A stretch of 64,000 nt of DNA from Candidatus Nitrotoga sp. AM1P. Its GTDB lineage: Bacteria; Pseudomonadota; Gammaproteobacteria; Burkholderiales; Gallionellaceae. Position numbers and translations under genes: made by a program. Position 1 is the first letter of the stretch; every line of letters starts with the position of its first letter. This document shows, piece by piece, positions 24,618-35,195 of the stretch. A model generated the notes under the pieces. That model was not told where the DNA came from. It saw nothing but the letters and a program-made list of their open reading frames with translations, and searched no databases. Location of the stretch: NCBI RefSeq assembly GCF_013168275.1, contig NZ_AP019547.1:2108001-2172000 (forward strand). Direction: 5' to 3'.

Positions 24618-25956
24618 TTATGGGATTCTTGTCTTCTTTTTTTTTGAAGGTACGCTTACCTCACAACAATTTAATTCTTGGATTAAACCTCTGAATTTTG
24701 AAATTCACGGCAATCAAATTACCTTGACCGCACCTAATAGTTTTACGTTAAAAATTGTACAGGAACGGTTTTTACCAGAAATTTCCAAGCAAGCAGAATT
24801 ATTCCTTTCATATCCACCAAATTTTGAGTTACGCATAGGAGAAAAACCTCTCAATTCATCTCCCTCAACATTACCCGTTGCTATAACAAATATTGTCCCA
24901 TCCGTATCACAACTCACACTCAATAAACACAAAAATCAAAATAAACTTAATCCTTTATTATCTTTCGAAAACTTTGTTACCGGTAAGGCAAATCAATTAG
25001 CTCATGCAGCAGCAATACAAGTTGCTGAAACGCCTGGCACCACATATAACCCATTATTTATTTACGGTGGAGTCGGATTAGGGAAAACTCATTTAATTCA
25101 AGCTATTGGGAATCATATTAAACTCGAAAATGCACAGGCAAAAATTTGCTATGTTCATGCTACAAATTATATTTCAGATGTTGTGCGTGCCTTTCAAACT
25201 AAGAAATTTGATGAATTCAAGCAGTTTTACAACTCATTAGATTTACTATTGATTGATGATATTCAATTCATTGCTGATAAAACTGGAACTCAGCAGGAAT
25301 TTTTCTATACTCTTAATTCATTGATTGATGGACATAAACAAGTTGTAATTACCTGCGACACCTTCCCTAAAGAAATTTCTGGAATGACGCCCCGACTTAC
25401 TTCTCGGTTCAGCTGGGGATTAACAGTAGCTGTTGAACCACCTGGTTTGGAAATGCGAGTAGCAATTTTGCTACAGAAAGCTGCTATTTCTAACAATCCT
25501 ATCAGTGAAGATGTTGCTTTTTTTATTGCCAAACATATTCGTTCTAATATCCGTGAATTAGAGGGTGCACTTAAACGCATCGATGCTTATTCTCGATTTC
25601 ACAAACGCACCATCTCTGTAGAACTTGCAAAGGAAGCACTTAAAGACTTACTAGCTTCTCAAAATAAACAGATTTCCATAGAAAATATTCAAAAAACTGT
25701 GGCTGATTTTTACCGTATCAAGGTTACTGATCTTCTTTCCAAAAAACGTACACGTTTAATTGCCAGACCTCGACAAATCGCAATGTGTTTAGCAAGAGAA
25801 TTAACACAATTAAGTTTGCCTGAAATTGGAACCGCTTTTGGAGGACGTGACCACACAACGGTTATGTATGCATGTAAAACCATTGAAAGCTTACGCAATC
25901 TGGATTCATCTCTTAATGCAGATTTTAATTTACTTAATCAAACATTACGAAATTAA
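24586..25956 (+). CDS. dnaA: Chromosomal replication initiator DnaA, with an altered N-terminus
   Basis: AAA+ initiator that opens oriC and loads DnaB. Walker A GGVGLGKTHLIQAIG, Walker B LLLIDDIQFI, and the domain IV DNA-binding block with GRDHTTVMYACKTI are all intact (456 residues). The oddity is domain I. From the first ATG the protein begins MRDKTLCETKHYGILVFFFF and then rejoins the family at EGTLTSQQFNSW. The expected LWDSCLLFFEGTL is encoded from the second ATG (24603), but that frame hits TGA right after the FF because the poly-T run (24637-24645) has nine Ts rather than eight. The 17-base duplication plus one T sums to 18, which keeps the first ATG in frame. No clear Shine-Dalgarno precedes either ATG. 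Confidence 0.93.
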   Translation: MRDKTLCETKHYGILVFFFFEGTLTSQQFNSWIKPLNFEIHGNQITLTAPNSFTLKIVQERFLPEISKQAELFLSYPPNFELRIGEKPLNSSPSTLPVAITNIVPSVSQLTLNKHKNQNKLNPLLSFENFVTGKANQLAHAAAIQVAETPGTTYNPLFIYGGVGLGKTHLIQAIGNHIKLENAQAKICYVHATNYISDVVRAFQTKKFDEFKQFYNSLDLLLIDDIQFIADKTGTQQEFFYTLNSLIDGHKQVVITCDTFPKEISGMTPRLTSRFSWGLTVAVEPPGLEMRVAILLQKAAISNNPISEDVAFFIAKHIRSNIRELEGALKRIDAYSRFHKRTISVELAKEALKDLLASQNKQISIENIQKTVADFYRIKVTDLLSKKRTRLIARPRQIAMCLARELTQLSLPEIGTAFGGRDHTTVMYACKTIESLRNLDSSLNADFNLLNQTLRN

Positions 25957-26172
25957 TATTCTTAAGTAAATTTAGTTAACATTAGTATTTATATTTTGTG
26001 AATAACTATTCTAAAAAATATTTTTTAAAAAACTATACACAAAAATTACATTATCCAAATGTACATTTATCCACATCTTTTTATAAACTCTAATATGTTA
26101 AAAACAAATAAAAATACCAAGTTATTCACTATATATAATATCTATTATTGTTATTATTAAGGATATATAAGA
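25957..26172. other. oriC: Chromosomal replication origin oriC (dnaA-dnaN intergenic)
   Basis: 216 bases, extremely AT-rich, between dnaA and dnaN. DnaA boxes (consensus TTATNCACA): perfect TTATTCACA at 25997-26005 on the minus strand and perfect TTATCCACA at 26067-26075 on the plus strand. One-mismatch copies are CTATACACA (26033-26041), TTATCCAAA (26051-26059) and TTATTCACT (26122-26130). Long A/T runs at 26011-26033 and 26098-26160 could serve as the unwinding element. Five boxes in 134 bases is far above chance. Confidence 0.88.
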
Positions 26173-27279
26173 ATGTTTATTGAAAAGATTGAAAAAGACC
26201 ATTTATTAAATCCACTTCAGAAAATTATTGGAATAGTAGAACGTAAGCAACCTCTTCCTATACTGTCAAACGTACTAATTCAAAAAACTGGTTCAAATAT
26301 ACATTTTGTAGCGACTGATCTTGAAATTCAAATTACAACGCAACTTACTGATGTAAATCAAACAGGCTCGGATACAGCAATTACTGTAGCTGCTAAAAAA
26401 TTACAAGAAATCCTGAAGGTTTTACCTGAAGGAAGTAAAGTTACATTAGACGTTCATGAAAGTCGTCTTTTAGTAAAAGTAAATAAAAGTAAATTTACTT
26501 TACAAACTTTACCAGCTCAAGATTTTCCAAAAGTTTCGGAACAATTAGAGCAAGCCGTAAAAATTCAAATTGAACAGGATAAACTTAAAAAATTGTTGGG
26601 TATGGTTCAATATGCCATGGCACAACAAGATATTCGTTATTATTTAAATGGTGTTTTATTAGTTATTGATGGTCATTTTTTAAAACTAATAGCAACAGAT
26701 GGACATCGTCTCGCTTATGTTATTACTAGGCTTGATCAAGAATATCCCAAACGTGAAATTATTCTACCTAGAAAAACAGTTAATGAATTAATTAAACTTT
26801 TAGTTGAGACAGAAGAAAAAATAACATTTGAATTAGCTGAAAATCAAGTCCGTATGATTTTTTCAAATATTATTTTAATTTCTAAGGTAATTGATGGAAA
26901 ATTTCCAGATTATGAACGTGTTATTCCTAATTATACTAATCAACTTACATTAAATAGAATTGAAATATTACAAGCATTACAACGAGCAGCAATTTTATCT
27001 AATGAAAAATTCAGGGGTGTACGCTTTGTACTGACAGAAAAAAATCTGCGAATTATAAGTAATAATAGTGAGCAAGAAGAAGCGCAGGAGGATATGGAAA
27101 TAGACTATCAAGGAATTGCACTTGATGTTGGTTTCAACGTTAATTATTTAATGGATGGATTAAATAATGCTGCTACACAAACGGTCATATTCTCATTCGG
27201 TGATGCAAATAGTAGTATTTTAATTACTATTCCAGGTAATGAAGAATTTAAATATGTGGTTATGCCAATGCGTATTTAA
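26173..27279 (+). CDS. dnaN: DNA polymerase III sliding clamp, beta subunit
   Basis: Ring-shaped processivity clamp. The 368 residues cover the three repeated clamp domains, and the C-terminus KYVVMPMRI is the family's conserved end. ATG at 26173 sits behind an AAGGA-like site. It is the most AT-rich gene in the window: I counted 12 G/C of 60 in 26821-26880 and 20 of 60 in 26401-26460. Its codons strongly favour A or T in third position, unlike genes a few kb away. Confidence 0.98.
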   Translation: MFIEKIEKDHLLNPLQKIIGIVERKQPLPILSNVLIQKTGSNIHFVATDLEIQITTQLTDVNQTGSDTAITVAAKKLQEILKVLPEGSKVTLDVHESRLLVKVNKSKFTLQTLPAQDFPKVSEQLEQAVKIQIEQDKLKKLLGMVQYAMAQQDIRYYLNGVLLVIDGHFLKLIATDGHRLAYVITRLDQEYPKREIILPRKTVNELIKLLVETEEKITFELAENQVRMIFSNIILISKVIDGKFPDYERVIPNYTNQLTLNRIEILQALQRAAILSNEKFRGVRFVLTEKNLRIISNNSEQEEAQEDMEIDYQGIALDVGFNVNYLMDGLNNAATQTVIFSFGDANSSILITIPGNEEFKYVVMPMRI

Positions 27280-27369
27280 TAACATTTATACTTAATCGCC
27301 TTCTAAAACTTAACTTTAGTATTTAAAAATATCATTTGGAATAAGTAATATTTATAAATGCATTCTCAA

Positions 27370-27385
27370 TGTTTCACGTGAAACA
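27370..27385. promoter_or_regulatory. parS: parS centromere site (perfect) upstream of gyrB
   Basis: TGTTTCACGTGAAACA is a perfect 16-base palindrome and an exact match to the consensus ParB-binding site. It lies 15 bases upstream of the gyrB start, between dnaN and gyrB, about 1.3 kb from oriC. Confidence 0.96.
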
Positions 27386-27390
27386 AATGA

Positions 27391-29781
<2,391 letters not shown>

Positions 29782-29784
29782 AAA

Positions 29785-30854
29785 ACCTGATTAGTTACAT
29801 GCCTCAGCTGCCCGAATGGCAGCTTCAGGGCATGGGGTTGTATTCGCCGCAGCGCGAACGAGGCGCTTGAGGATGGTGCCAAGATCGAAGCGGCGGTTAA
29901 AACGGTACTGAACCTCGGCCAGGTAACGGTCTGCGTATTGACGGAAGTCGAAAGCATGGTAGGTTCCACTGATAGCTGTTTTCAGGTTGCTCAGCACGGT
30001 ATTCACGGCGCGGAATGCCGGGTGTTGTGCCACTTCCCGACCCGTGCCCCCGTTCATAATAATGGCGGAGTGCGTAGCGCCGCTGGCAGCGACACCCCGA
30101 AAACATCCCAATCCGTCGGACAGCACTTGAGCGGAAGGTGCCAGCACCTTCTGGGCCCAAGCTTCGATGGCTTTCCTGGTGAACGGAATGTGGACGAAGC
30201 AGGCTACGACCGGCTTGCCGTCCTCTGTAGTCTGCACAGCCGCAACGAAGGAGGCTTTGTTTTCGGAACCTCGACCGCGCTTACCCGGGCGCTCGCCGCC
30301 CAGGTAGGAGTCGTCAATTTCGACTCGCCCTTCGAGGACACGGGAGGATTCACGCTCAGTCATGACTTGCAGCAGCTTGAGTTTCATCAGCCAGGCGGTC
30401 TTGTAGCTCACACCCAGATGGCGCATGAGTTCCAGCGCGGCAACCTTGTTTTTCGCTTGGGTCAGCAAGTGCATCGCCAGAAACCAGAGCGTCAGCGGCA
30501 GCTTAGTCGCTTGGACGATCGTACCGGCAGTGACCATCGTCTGGTAGCGGCACGCTTGGCACTGCCAGTGCTGCCTGCCGTCGTGGATGAAGGTGCTGTG
30601 ATGGGTTTCTCCGCAATGCGGGCAGACAAAGCCCTCTGGCCAGCGTGACGCCAACAGCGCCACGTGACATTGCTCCACCCTCCCGTACTGCTTCAGAAAC
30701 TCAGACATCGACAGACCCTTTTGAAACTGAACTCGGTTCATTGCCATGACGCATTTCCTTCGGTAGATGTGCCTATTATTCGCCCCTCAGTGGCTCACCA
30801 CATGAGCCTGTACGTAAAAAATAGCACCTAACTGAGGCATGTAACTAATCAGGT
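29785..30854. mobile_element. Complete IS1595-family insertion sequence
   Basis: A 1,070-bp element bounded by perfect 23-base terminal inverted repeats at 29785-29807 and 30832-30854 (core TGATTAGTTACATGCCTCAG), with one intact transposase on the minus strand. No exact 8-bp target duplication is visible; the flanks TAGAAAA and TAGAATAA are only similar. It landed 4 bases past the gyrB stop, so it may carry away gyrB's original terminator. Confidence 0.9.
29791..30747 (-). CDS. IS1595-family transposase (ISXO2-like)
   Basis: 318 residues. An N-terminal zinc ribbon has two CXXC pairs (CPHC near residue 42 and CQAC near 63). The ISXO2-like DDE catalytic domain shows EIDDSYLGGERPGKRGRGSE near 142 and DGLGCFRGV near 210. 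The frame is intact and the stop lies inside the left inverted repeat, so the element could still be active. G+C is clearly higher than in adjacent gyrB. Confidence 0.93.
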   Translation of the reverse strand: MAMNRVQFQKGLSMSEFLKQYGRVEQCHVALLASRWPEGFVCPHCGETHHSTFIHDGRQHWQCQACRYQTMVTAGTIVQATKLPLTLWFLAMHLLTQAKNKVAALELMRHLGVSYKTAWLMKLKLLQVMTERESSRVLEGRVEIDDSYLGGERPGKRGRGSENKASFVAAVQTTEDGKPVVACFVHIPFTRKAIEAWAQKVLAPSAQVLSDGLGCFRGVAASGATHSAIIMNGGTGREVAQHPAFRAVNTVLSNLKTAISGTYHAFDFRQYADRYLAEVQYRFNRRFDLGTILKRLVRAAANTTPCPEAAIRAAEACN

Positions 30855-30950
30855 AGAATAATGCGGTTAACCTAGAGAATTTAAGTGTACAGCTATAAAA
30901 TTGCGACAAATTCCGCCAAGCTCAAATATTTTTTGATCCGGGAATTTTTC

Positions 30951-31079
30951 CTACCGGGGGTTAAGTTTGCGCAGCACCTCCACTAAAGCCGTGTCTACCA
31001 TCTGGTCTGCATGAGCCGCATAGCCTTGCCAGTTGCTCGTGAAATCCGTTAAACACCGTTCCAATCAGTTTCAGGTCTC
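30951..31079 (-). pseudogene. C-terminal remnant of an unidentified gene next to the IS5-like element
   Basis: Minus-strand frames that read like protein lie between the two insertion sequences. The stretch NWQGYAAHADQMVDTALVEV ends with LRKLNPR and a TAG at 30951-30953. Joining it to the preceding DWNGV needs a one-base shift near 31047. It is probably the degraded tail of a gene interrupted at 31080 by the IS5-family element. Family not recognised. Confidence 0.3.
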
Positions 31080-31884
31080 TTAGAACGTGTTTACGATCTT
31101 CTGAGCAGCAGCCCCAGAAAGATGGATGAACTGCAGGCTGGTGTTGAGCTTTCGCTCGCAGTTCTTCCACAGCCTCCTATTCTTCTCCAGCCAGGCAAAG
31201 CTGCGCTCCGCCACTCAGCGCTTGGGAATCACCGCGAACTTGTGCAGTTCACTGCGCTTGGCAATCTGCACCGTGACAGCCTGACCCAGTATCTCCTGCA
31301 CGCCTTGCGCGAAGGGCTGGCCCATATAACCGCTGTCGGCCAACACGCTTTGAATCTTGCTCAGATTCGCCTTGCAATGGCGTATCGCCTGTAGTGCACC
31401 TTTGCGATCCGTTACTTCGGCAGTGGTGACGGCAACGGCATGGGGCAGCCCCTGCGTGTCCACTGCAATGTGGCGCTTGATGCCTGAGACTTTTTTGCCC
31501 GCGTCATAGCCCTTGCTCCCGGCTGTGTCCGTGTTCTTCACGCTCTGCGCGTCCACAATCAATAGTGTGGGCATGGCGCTGCGCACCTGTTTCTTGCAGG
31601 CCGCGCCAACCTGATTTTTTTAAAGCCCGCTCCAGCACACTGATATCGTGCTCGTCGGGCTTGCTCCACTTGGCAAAGTAGGCGTACACCGTCTGCCATT
31701 TCGGAAACTCACTGGGCAGAAATCTCCATTGGCAGCCCGTGCGCAGTACATACAACACCGCACAAAACACTTCGTACAAATCCACCGTCGTGGGCTTGGT
31801 ACGTCGACGCACGCTAGCCAGCAGTGGCTCTATCTCCGCAAATTTTTCCCGACTGATGTCGCTGGCGTATTTCTTCTCTCTCAT
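31080..31884 (-). pseudogene. IS5-family transposase, frameshifted and with a premature stop
   Basis: The first part (MREKKYASDISREKFAEIEP... to LERALKK) and the second part (LLIVDAQSVKNTDTAGSKGY...) lie in different frames, with the junction at a run of seven As (about 31616-31622). Removing one A would join them. The catalytic-domain block DAQSVKNTDTAG and IPKR are present. After IPKR a TGA replaces the tryptophan codon expected before VAERSFAWLEKNRRL, and the frame then continues to a natural-looking end at TAA 31080-31082. A programmed shift at the A-run could be normal for this group, but the TGA is a true lesion. Confidence 0.85.
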
Positions 31885-31926
31885 ACCTATAGTTTAAGGG
31901 AGGTTCCTCAGATCGTAAACACGTTC
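31083..31926. mobile_element. Decayed IS5-family insertion sequence
   Basis: An 844-bp element with near-matching inverted ends. The core GATCGTAAACACGTTC at the right end (31911-31926) is repeated inverted at the left (31083-31098). It is flanked by the 3-base target duplication TTA (31080-31082 and 31927-31929), as in IS5-family elements. The transposase inside is broken by a frameshift and a nonsense codon. Confidence 0.85.
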
Positions 31927-32096
31927 TTAGGAAAATACAGTTAGACTTCCCGTCAATATTGGGGAATTGTTGTTTGCTTTAACCGTCATCGCGAACCGCT
32001 GCAAAAACACATTAATGGAAAATCTGGGTTATACCAGACAAATCATGTACCAAACGTCTTGACAGTTTCTTGCACGCTACATCTCTAGTTCTAATG

Positions 32097-32126
32097 TTGC
32101 GATTAAGCGATAGCATGGTTTAGAAT
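32097..32126 (+). promoter_or_regulatory. Putative sigma-70 promoter of the mla operon
   Basis: TTGCGA (32097-32102) and TAGAAT (32121-32126) are spaced 18 bases apart, 33 bases upstream of the mlaF GTG. The rest of the 230 bases between the IS5-like element and mlaF shows no other clear feature. Confidence 0.45.
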
Positions 32127-32158
32127 GCCCATCTACCGGACAATCAAGGTGTTGATAC

Positions 32159-32968
32159 GTGTCATCTCAAGCGCTGGTCGAAATTCGCGACGTCAATTTT
32201 GGCTATGACAGCCGCCCTATACTAAAAGGTGTCAATCTCACTTTTCCCAAGGGCAAGGTGATCGCTGTTATGGGTGGCAGCGGTTGCGGCAAGACTACCT
32301 TATTACGGCTTATCGGCGGTGCGCTCAAACCAAGTAACGGCTATGTGAAAGTTGATGGACAGGTGATACATGAGCTTGATCATGACGGTTTGTTTCGCAT
32401 GCGCCGCAGGATGGGCATGCTGTTCCAGTTTGGCGCGTTATTCACGGATATGTCGGTGTATGACAATGTGGCGTTTCAGATGCGCGAGCATACTGATCTA
32501 CCGGAAGAAATTATCCGGGATTTAGTGCTGATGAAGTTACATGCGGTGGGGTTGCGCGGCACACATCATCTGATGCCTGCCGAGCTTTCAGGTGGTATGG
32601 CGCGACGCGTGGCGCTGGCGCGTACGGTGGCGCTGGATCCCATGTTGATCATGTACGACGAGCCATTTGCCGGGCTGGATCCCATCTCACTTTCCGTGGT
32701 GGGTAATCTTATTCGTCGCTTGAACGATGCGTTGGGTGCGACTTCGGTCGTGGTCACGCATGATGTGCAGGAATCGCTCAAGATTGTCGACTATATTTAT
32801 TTTATTGCTGATGGGGTGGTTGTTGCAGAAGGGACTCCGGCCGAAATCAGCACTTCCGATAAACCGTTCGTGCATCAATTCGTGCATGGCGAAATGGATG
32901 GCCCGGTTCCATTCCATTATCCTTCCAGTGATTACGGGCAAGATTTAAATTTGCGGCCATCGCCATGA
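32159..32968 (+). CDS. mlaF: Mla phospholipid transport system ATP-binding protein
   Basis: ABC ATPase of the MlaFEDB inner-membrane complex that moves phospholipids between the membranes and keeps outer-membrane asymmetry. 269 residues. Walker A GGSGCGKTTLLRLIGG near residue 39, signature LSGGMARRVALARTVA near 143, Walker B LIMYDEPFAGLDP. GTG start. It overlaps mlaE by 4 bases, in the order F-E-D-C-B. Confidence 0.96.
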   Translation: MSSQALVEIRDVNFGYDSRPILKGVNLTFPKGKVIAVMGGSGCGKTTLLRLIGGALKPSNGYVKVDGQVIHELDHDGLFRMRRRMGMLFQFGALFTDMSVYDNVAFQMREHTDLPEEIIRDLVLMKLHAVGLRGTHHLMPAELSGGMARRVALARTVALDPMLIMYDEPFAGLDPISLSVVGNLIRRLNDALGATSVVVTHDVQESLKIVDYIYFIADGVVVAEGTPAEISTSDKPFVHQFVHGEMDGPVPFHYPSSDYGQDLNLRPSP

Positions 32969-33753
32969 TTGTCGTTGAAAGTATGAGGTCCATAGGGCGC
33001 CGTGTTGTAAATGCTGTATGGCGCACGGGATATGCCACCCGCTTTTTCTTGCTGATTCTGTTTTATTCTGGGGTCAGCTTCCGACGCTTCCACTTGATCA
33101 TCAAGGAGTTATTCTCTAGTGGAGTGATGTCGCTGATTATAATTTTAGTGGCGGGCATGTTTGTCGGCATGGTATTGGGGTTGCAAGGCTATGAGACACT
33201 CAAACGTTACGGCTCAGAATCTGCACTGGGGTCGCTTGTAGCACTGAGTTTGGTGCGCGAATTGGGGCCGGTGCTGGCTGCTCTGCTGTTTGCAAGTCGT
33301 GCTGGTTCGGCGATGACTGCGGAGATTGGTTTGATGAAGGCTACCGAGCAGATATCCGCGATGGAGATGATGGCGATTAACCCGATGGCGCGCGTGGTTG
33401 CGCCTCGTTTTTGGGCTGGAGTCATTTCTATGCCGCTGCTGTCGGCGTTATTTTCTGCCATGGGTATATTTGGTGGCTATGTGGTGGGTGTGGTGCTGAT
33501 CGGCGTGGATCAAGGTTCATTCTGGTCGCAAATGCAGGCTGCGGTCGATTTTCAGTACGACATACTTAACGGTATGATTAAGAGTGTCGTATTTGGGGTG
33601 GCGGTGACCGCAATCGCATTGTTCGAAGGCTATGATGCACCGCCTACCGCAGAAGGCGTGTCCGGTGCGACCACACGCACAGTCGTTGAGTCGTCACTGG
33701 CAGTTTTGTTTTTGGATTTTATTTTGACTGCATTTATGTTTCAAGGGGGTTAG
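32965..33753 (+). CDS. mlaE: Mla phospholipid transport system permease
   Basis: A 262-residue MlaE/YrbE permease with about five hydrophobic helices. The conserved region LVRELGPVLAALLFASRAGSAMTAEIG... near residue 94 marks the family, and AMEMMAINPMARVVAPRFWA follows. It overlaps mlaF by 4 bases, and mlaD begins 2 bases after its stop. Confidence 0.96.
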   Translation: MIVVESMRSIGRRVVNAVWRTGYATRFFLLILFYSGVSFRRFHLIIKELFSSGVMSLIIILVAGMFVGMVLGLQGYETLKRYGSESALGSLVALSLVRELGPVLAALLFASRAGSAMTAEIGLMKATEQISAMEMMAINPMARVVAPRFWAGVISMPLLSALFSAMGIFGGYVVGVVLIGVDQGSFWSQMQAAVDFQYDILNGMIKSVVFGVAVTAIALFEGYDAPPTAEGVSGATTRTVVESSLAVLFLDFILTAFMFQGG

Positions 33754-33754
33754 T

Positions 33755-34216
33755 ATGAAACGCACCACGCTGGATTTATGGGTCGGCATATTTGTCGTGG
33801 CTGGTTTAGCGGCGCTGGCAGTGTTAGCGCTGAAGGTGGGGAACCTGAGTACGTACAACATGTCCGAGACATATGAGTTGCAGGCTTATTTTTCTAACAT
33901 CGGTGGCCTCAAATCCCAGGCATCCATCAAAAGTTCTGGAGTACTCATTGGACGGGTGGCTCAGATCAGCCTGGATCCCAAGCGCTATGAAGCTAAAGTG
34001 ACAATGACTATAGACAAGCGTTACCAGTTTCCCAAAGATACATTCGCTAATATTCTGACTTCAGGATTATTAGGTGAGCAGTACATCGGTTTTATCCCGG
34101 GTGGTGAGGAAGAATTTTTGAAGGCAGGCGACGAAATCAAGAAAACACAGTCTGCCGTAGTCCTGGAGGATTTAATTGGCAGGTTCTTATACAGCAAGGC
34201 TGAAGATTCCAGATAA
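33755..34216 (+). CDS. mlaD: Mla system substrate-binding MCE protein MlaD
   Basis: A 153-residue inner-membrane-anchored MCE-domain protein. It has one N-terminal helix (about residues 8-27), then the periplasmic MCE fold (YFSNIGGLKSQASIKSSGVL, LTSGLLGEQYIGF), which forms a hexameric lipid channel on MlaE. The operon continues with mlaC 29 bases downstream. Confidence 0.95.
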   Translation: MKRTTLDLWVGIFVVAGLAALAVLALKVGNLSTYNMSETYELQAYFSNIGGLKSQASIKSSGVLIGRVAQISLDPKRYEAKVTMTIDKRYQFPKDTFANILTSGLLGEQYIGFIPGGEEEFLKAGDEIKKTQSAVVLEDLIGRFLYSKAEDSR

Positions 34217-34244
34217 CTTAATAAATAAATTACTAAAGGTATAT

Positions 34245-34883
34245 ATGAACAAAATAATTGCACTGTGGGTGGGAGTATTGCTGGCGTGCGTGTCACTGGG
34301 CGTGCGTGCGGATACGCCAGAACCGGAAGCGTTAATCAGAAACACCGTGGATGAAGTGCTGGCCATTGTTAAGCGGGACAAGGATATTCAGAGTGGTAAT
34401 ACAAAAAAAGTTAATGAATTGGTGGATGCCAAAGTACTGCCGCATTTTAATTTTACTCATATGACCAGACTTGCCGTAGGCAAGAACTGGCGTAATGCTA
34501 CGCCAGAACAGAAAAAAGTCTTGGAAATCGAGTTTCGCAATTTGCTGGTGCGTACTTACACAACTGCATTCACTACCTACCAGAATCAGGAAGTTGAAGT
34601 GAAGTCGCTCAAAATGACAAATGATGCCACTGAAGTGACTATAAAAACTTTTATTCTTAACAAAGGTAAACCCCCTCTGCCCGTAAATTATGATATGGAA
34701 AAGACGGCTAATGGTTGGAAGGTATATGACCTATCGATTGAAGGCGTGAGTCTGGTAACTAATTATCGCGGTACCTTCGCTGAGCAGATTCAGAAGAGCG
34801 GCATTGATGGATTGATTAAAATGTTAGTGGAAAAAAATCAGGCGCAGACCGGCACAATGTCGTCTAAGGCGACGTCCAAGTGA
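34245..34883 (+). CDS. mlaC: Periplasmic phospholipid-binding protein MlaC (Ttg2D)
   Basis: A 212-residue shuttle carrying phospholipids across the periplasm. The signal peptide is clear (MNKIIALWVGVLLACVSLGV, then RADT). Conserved blocks are LPHFNFTHMTRLAVGKNWR and VYDLSIEGVSLVTNYRGTF. The ATG at 34245 starts the signal peptide; the frame opens earlier inside mlaD but lacks sense there. The outer-membrane partner MlaA, encoded in this operon in some relatives, is absent here. Confidence 0.94.
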   Translation: MNKIIALWVGVLLACVSLGVRADTPEPEALIRNTVDEVLAIVKRDKDIQSGNTKKVNELVDAKVLPHFNFTHMTRLAVGKNWRNATPEQKKVLEIEFRNLLVRTYTTAFTTYQNQEVEVKSLKMTNDATEVTIKTFILNKGKPPLPVNYDMEKTANGWKVYDLSIEGVSLVTNYRGTFAEQIQKSGIDGLIKMLVEKNQAQTGTMSSKATSK

Positions 34884-35182
34884 TTGATCATGACGGTGGC
34901 CGTATGCAAGTAACGAGTCATCTGACCATTGAAACGGTTACATCCCTGTTCAAAAATGGTTTGCCAGTTTCTGGAGAAACATCGCTGGTAGTTGACTTGG
35001 CTAAGGTAGAGACGGTGGATTCTGCTGCGGTCAGTTTGTTGCTGGCTTGGCTACGCGAGGCGCAACGGAGTAGTGTGAAACTGTATTTTGCTCATATTCC
35101 AGAGAATTTATTAAGCTTGGCTCGTTTATATGGCGTGGCGGACATGCTGCCGCTATGCGGTAATGATTCCGTGCAGCCTTGA
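34880..35182 (+). CDS. mlaB: STAS-domain protein MlaB
   Basis: A 100-residue cytoplasmic STAS protein that binds and stabilises MlaF. The VVDLAKVETVDSAAVSLLLAW segment is the STAS core; the serine after VD-less spacing is conserved in the family. GTG 34880 overlaps mlaC by 4 bases. ATG 34904 (MQVTSHLTIE) is an alternative start that matches the domain boundary equally well. Confidence 0.88.
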   Translation: MIDHDGGRMQVTSHLTIETVTSLFKNGLPVSGETSLVVDLAKVETVDSAAVSLLLAWLREAQRSSVKLYFAHIPENLLSLARLYGVADMLPLCGNDSVQP

Positions 35183-35195
35183 TCCATTCAATTTG

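Noticed and set aside
29938..30648. 236-codon open frame on the plus strand
   Set aside because: Antisense to the intact IS1595 transposase, whose minus-strand frame has clear motifs.
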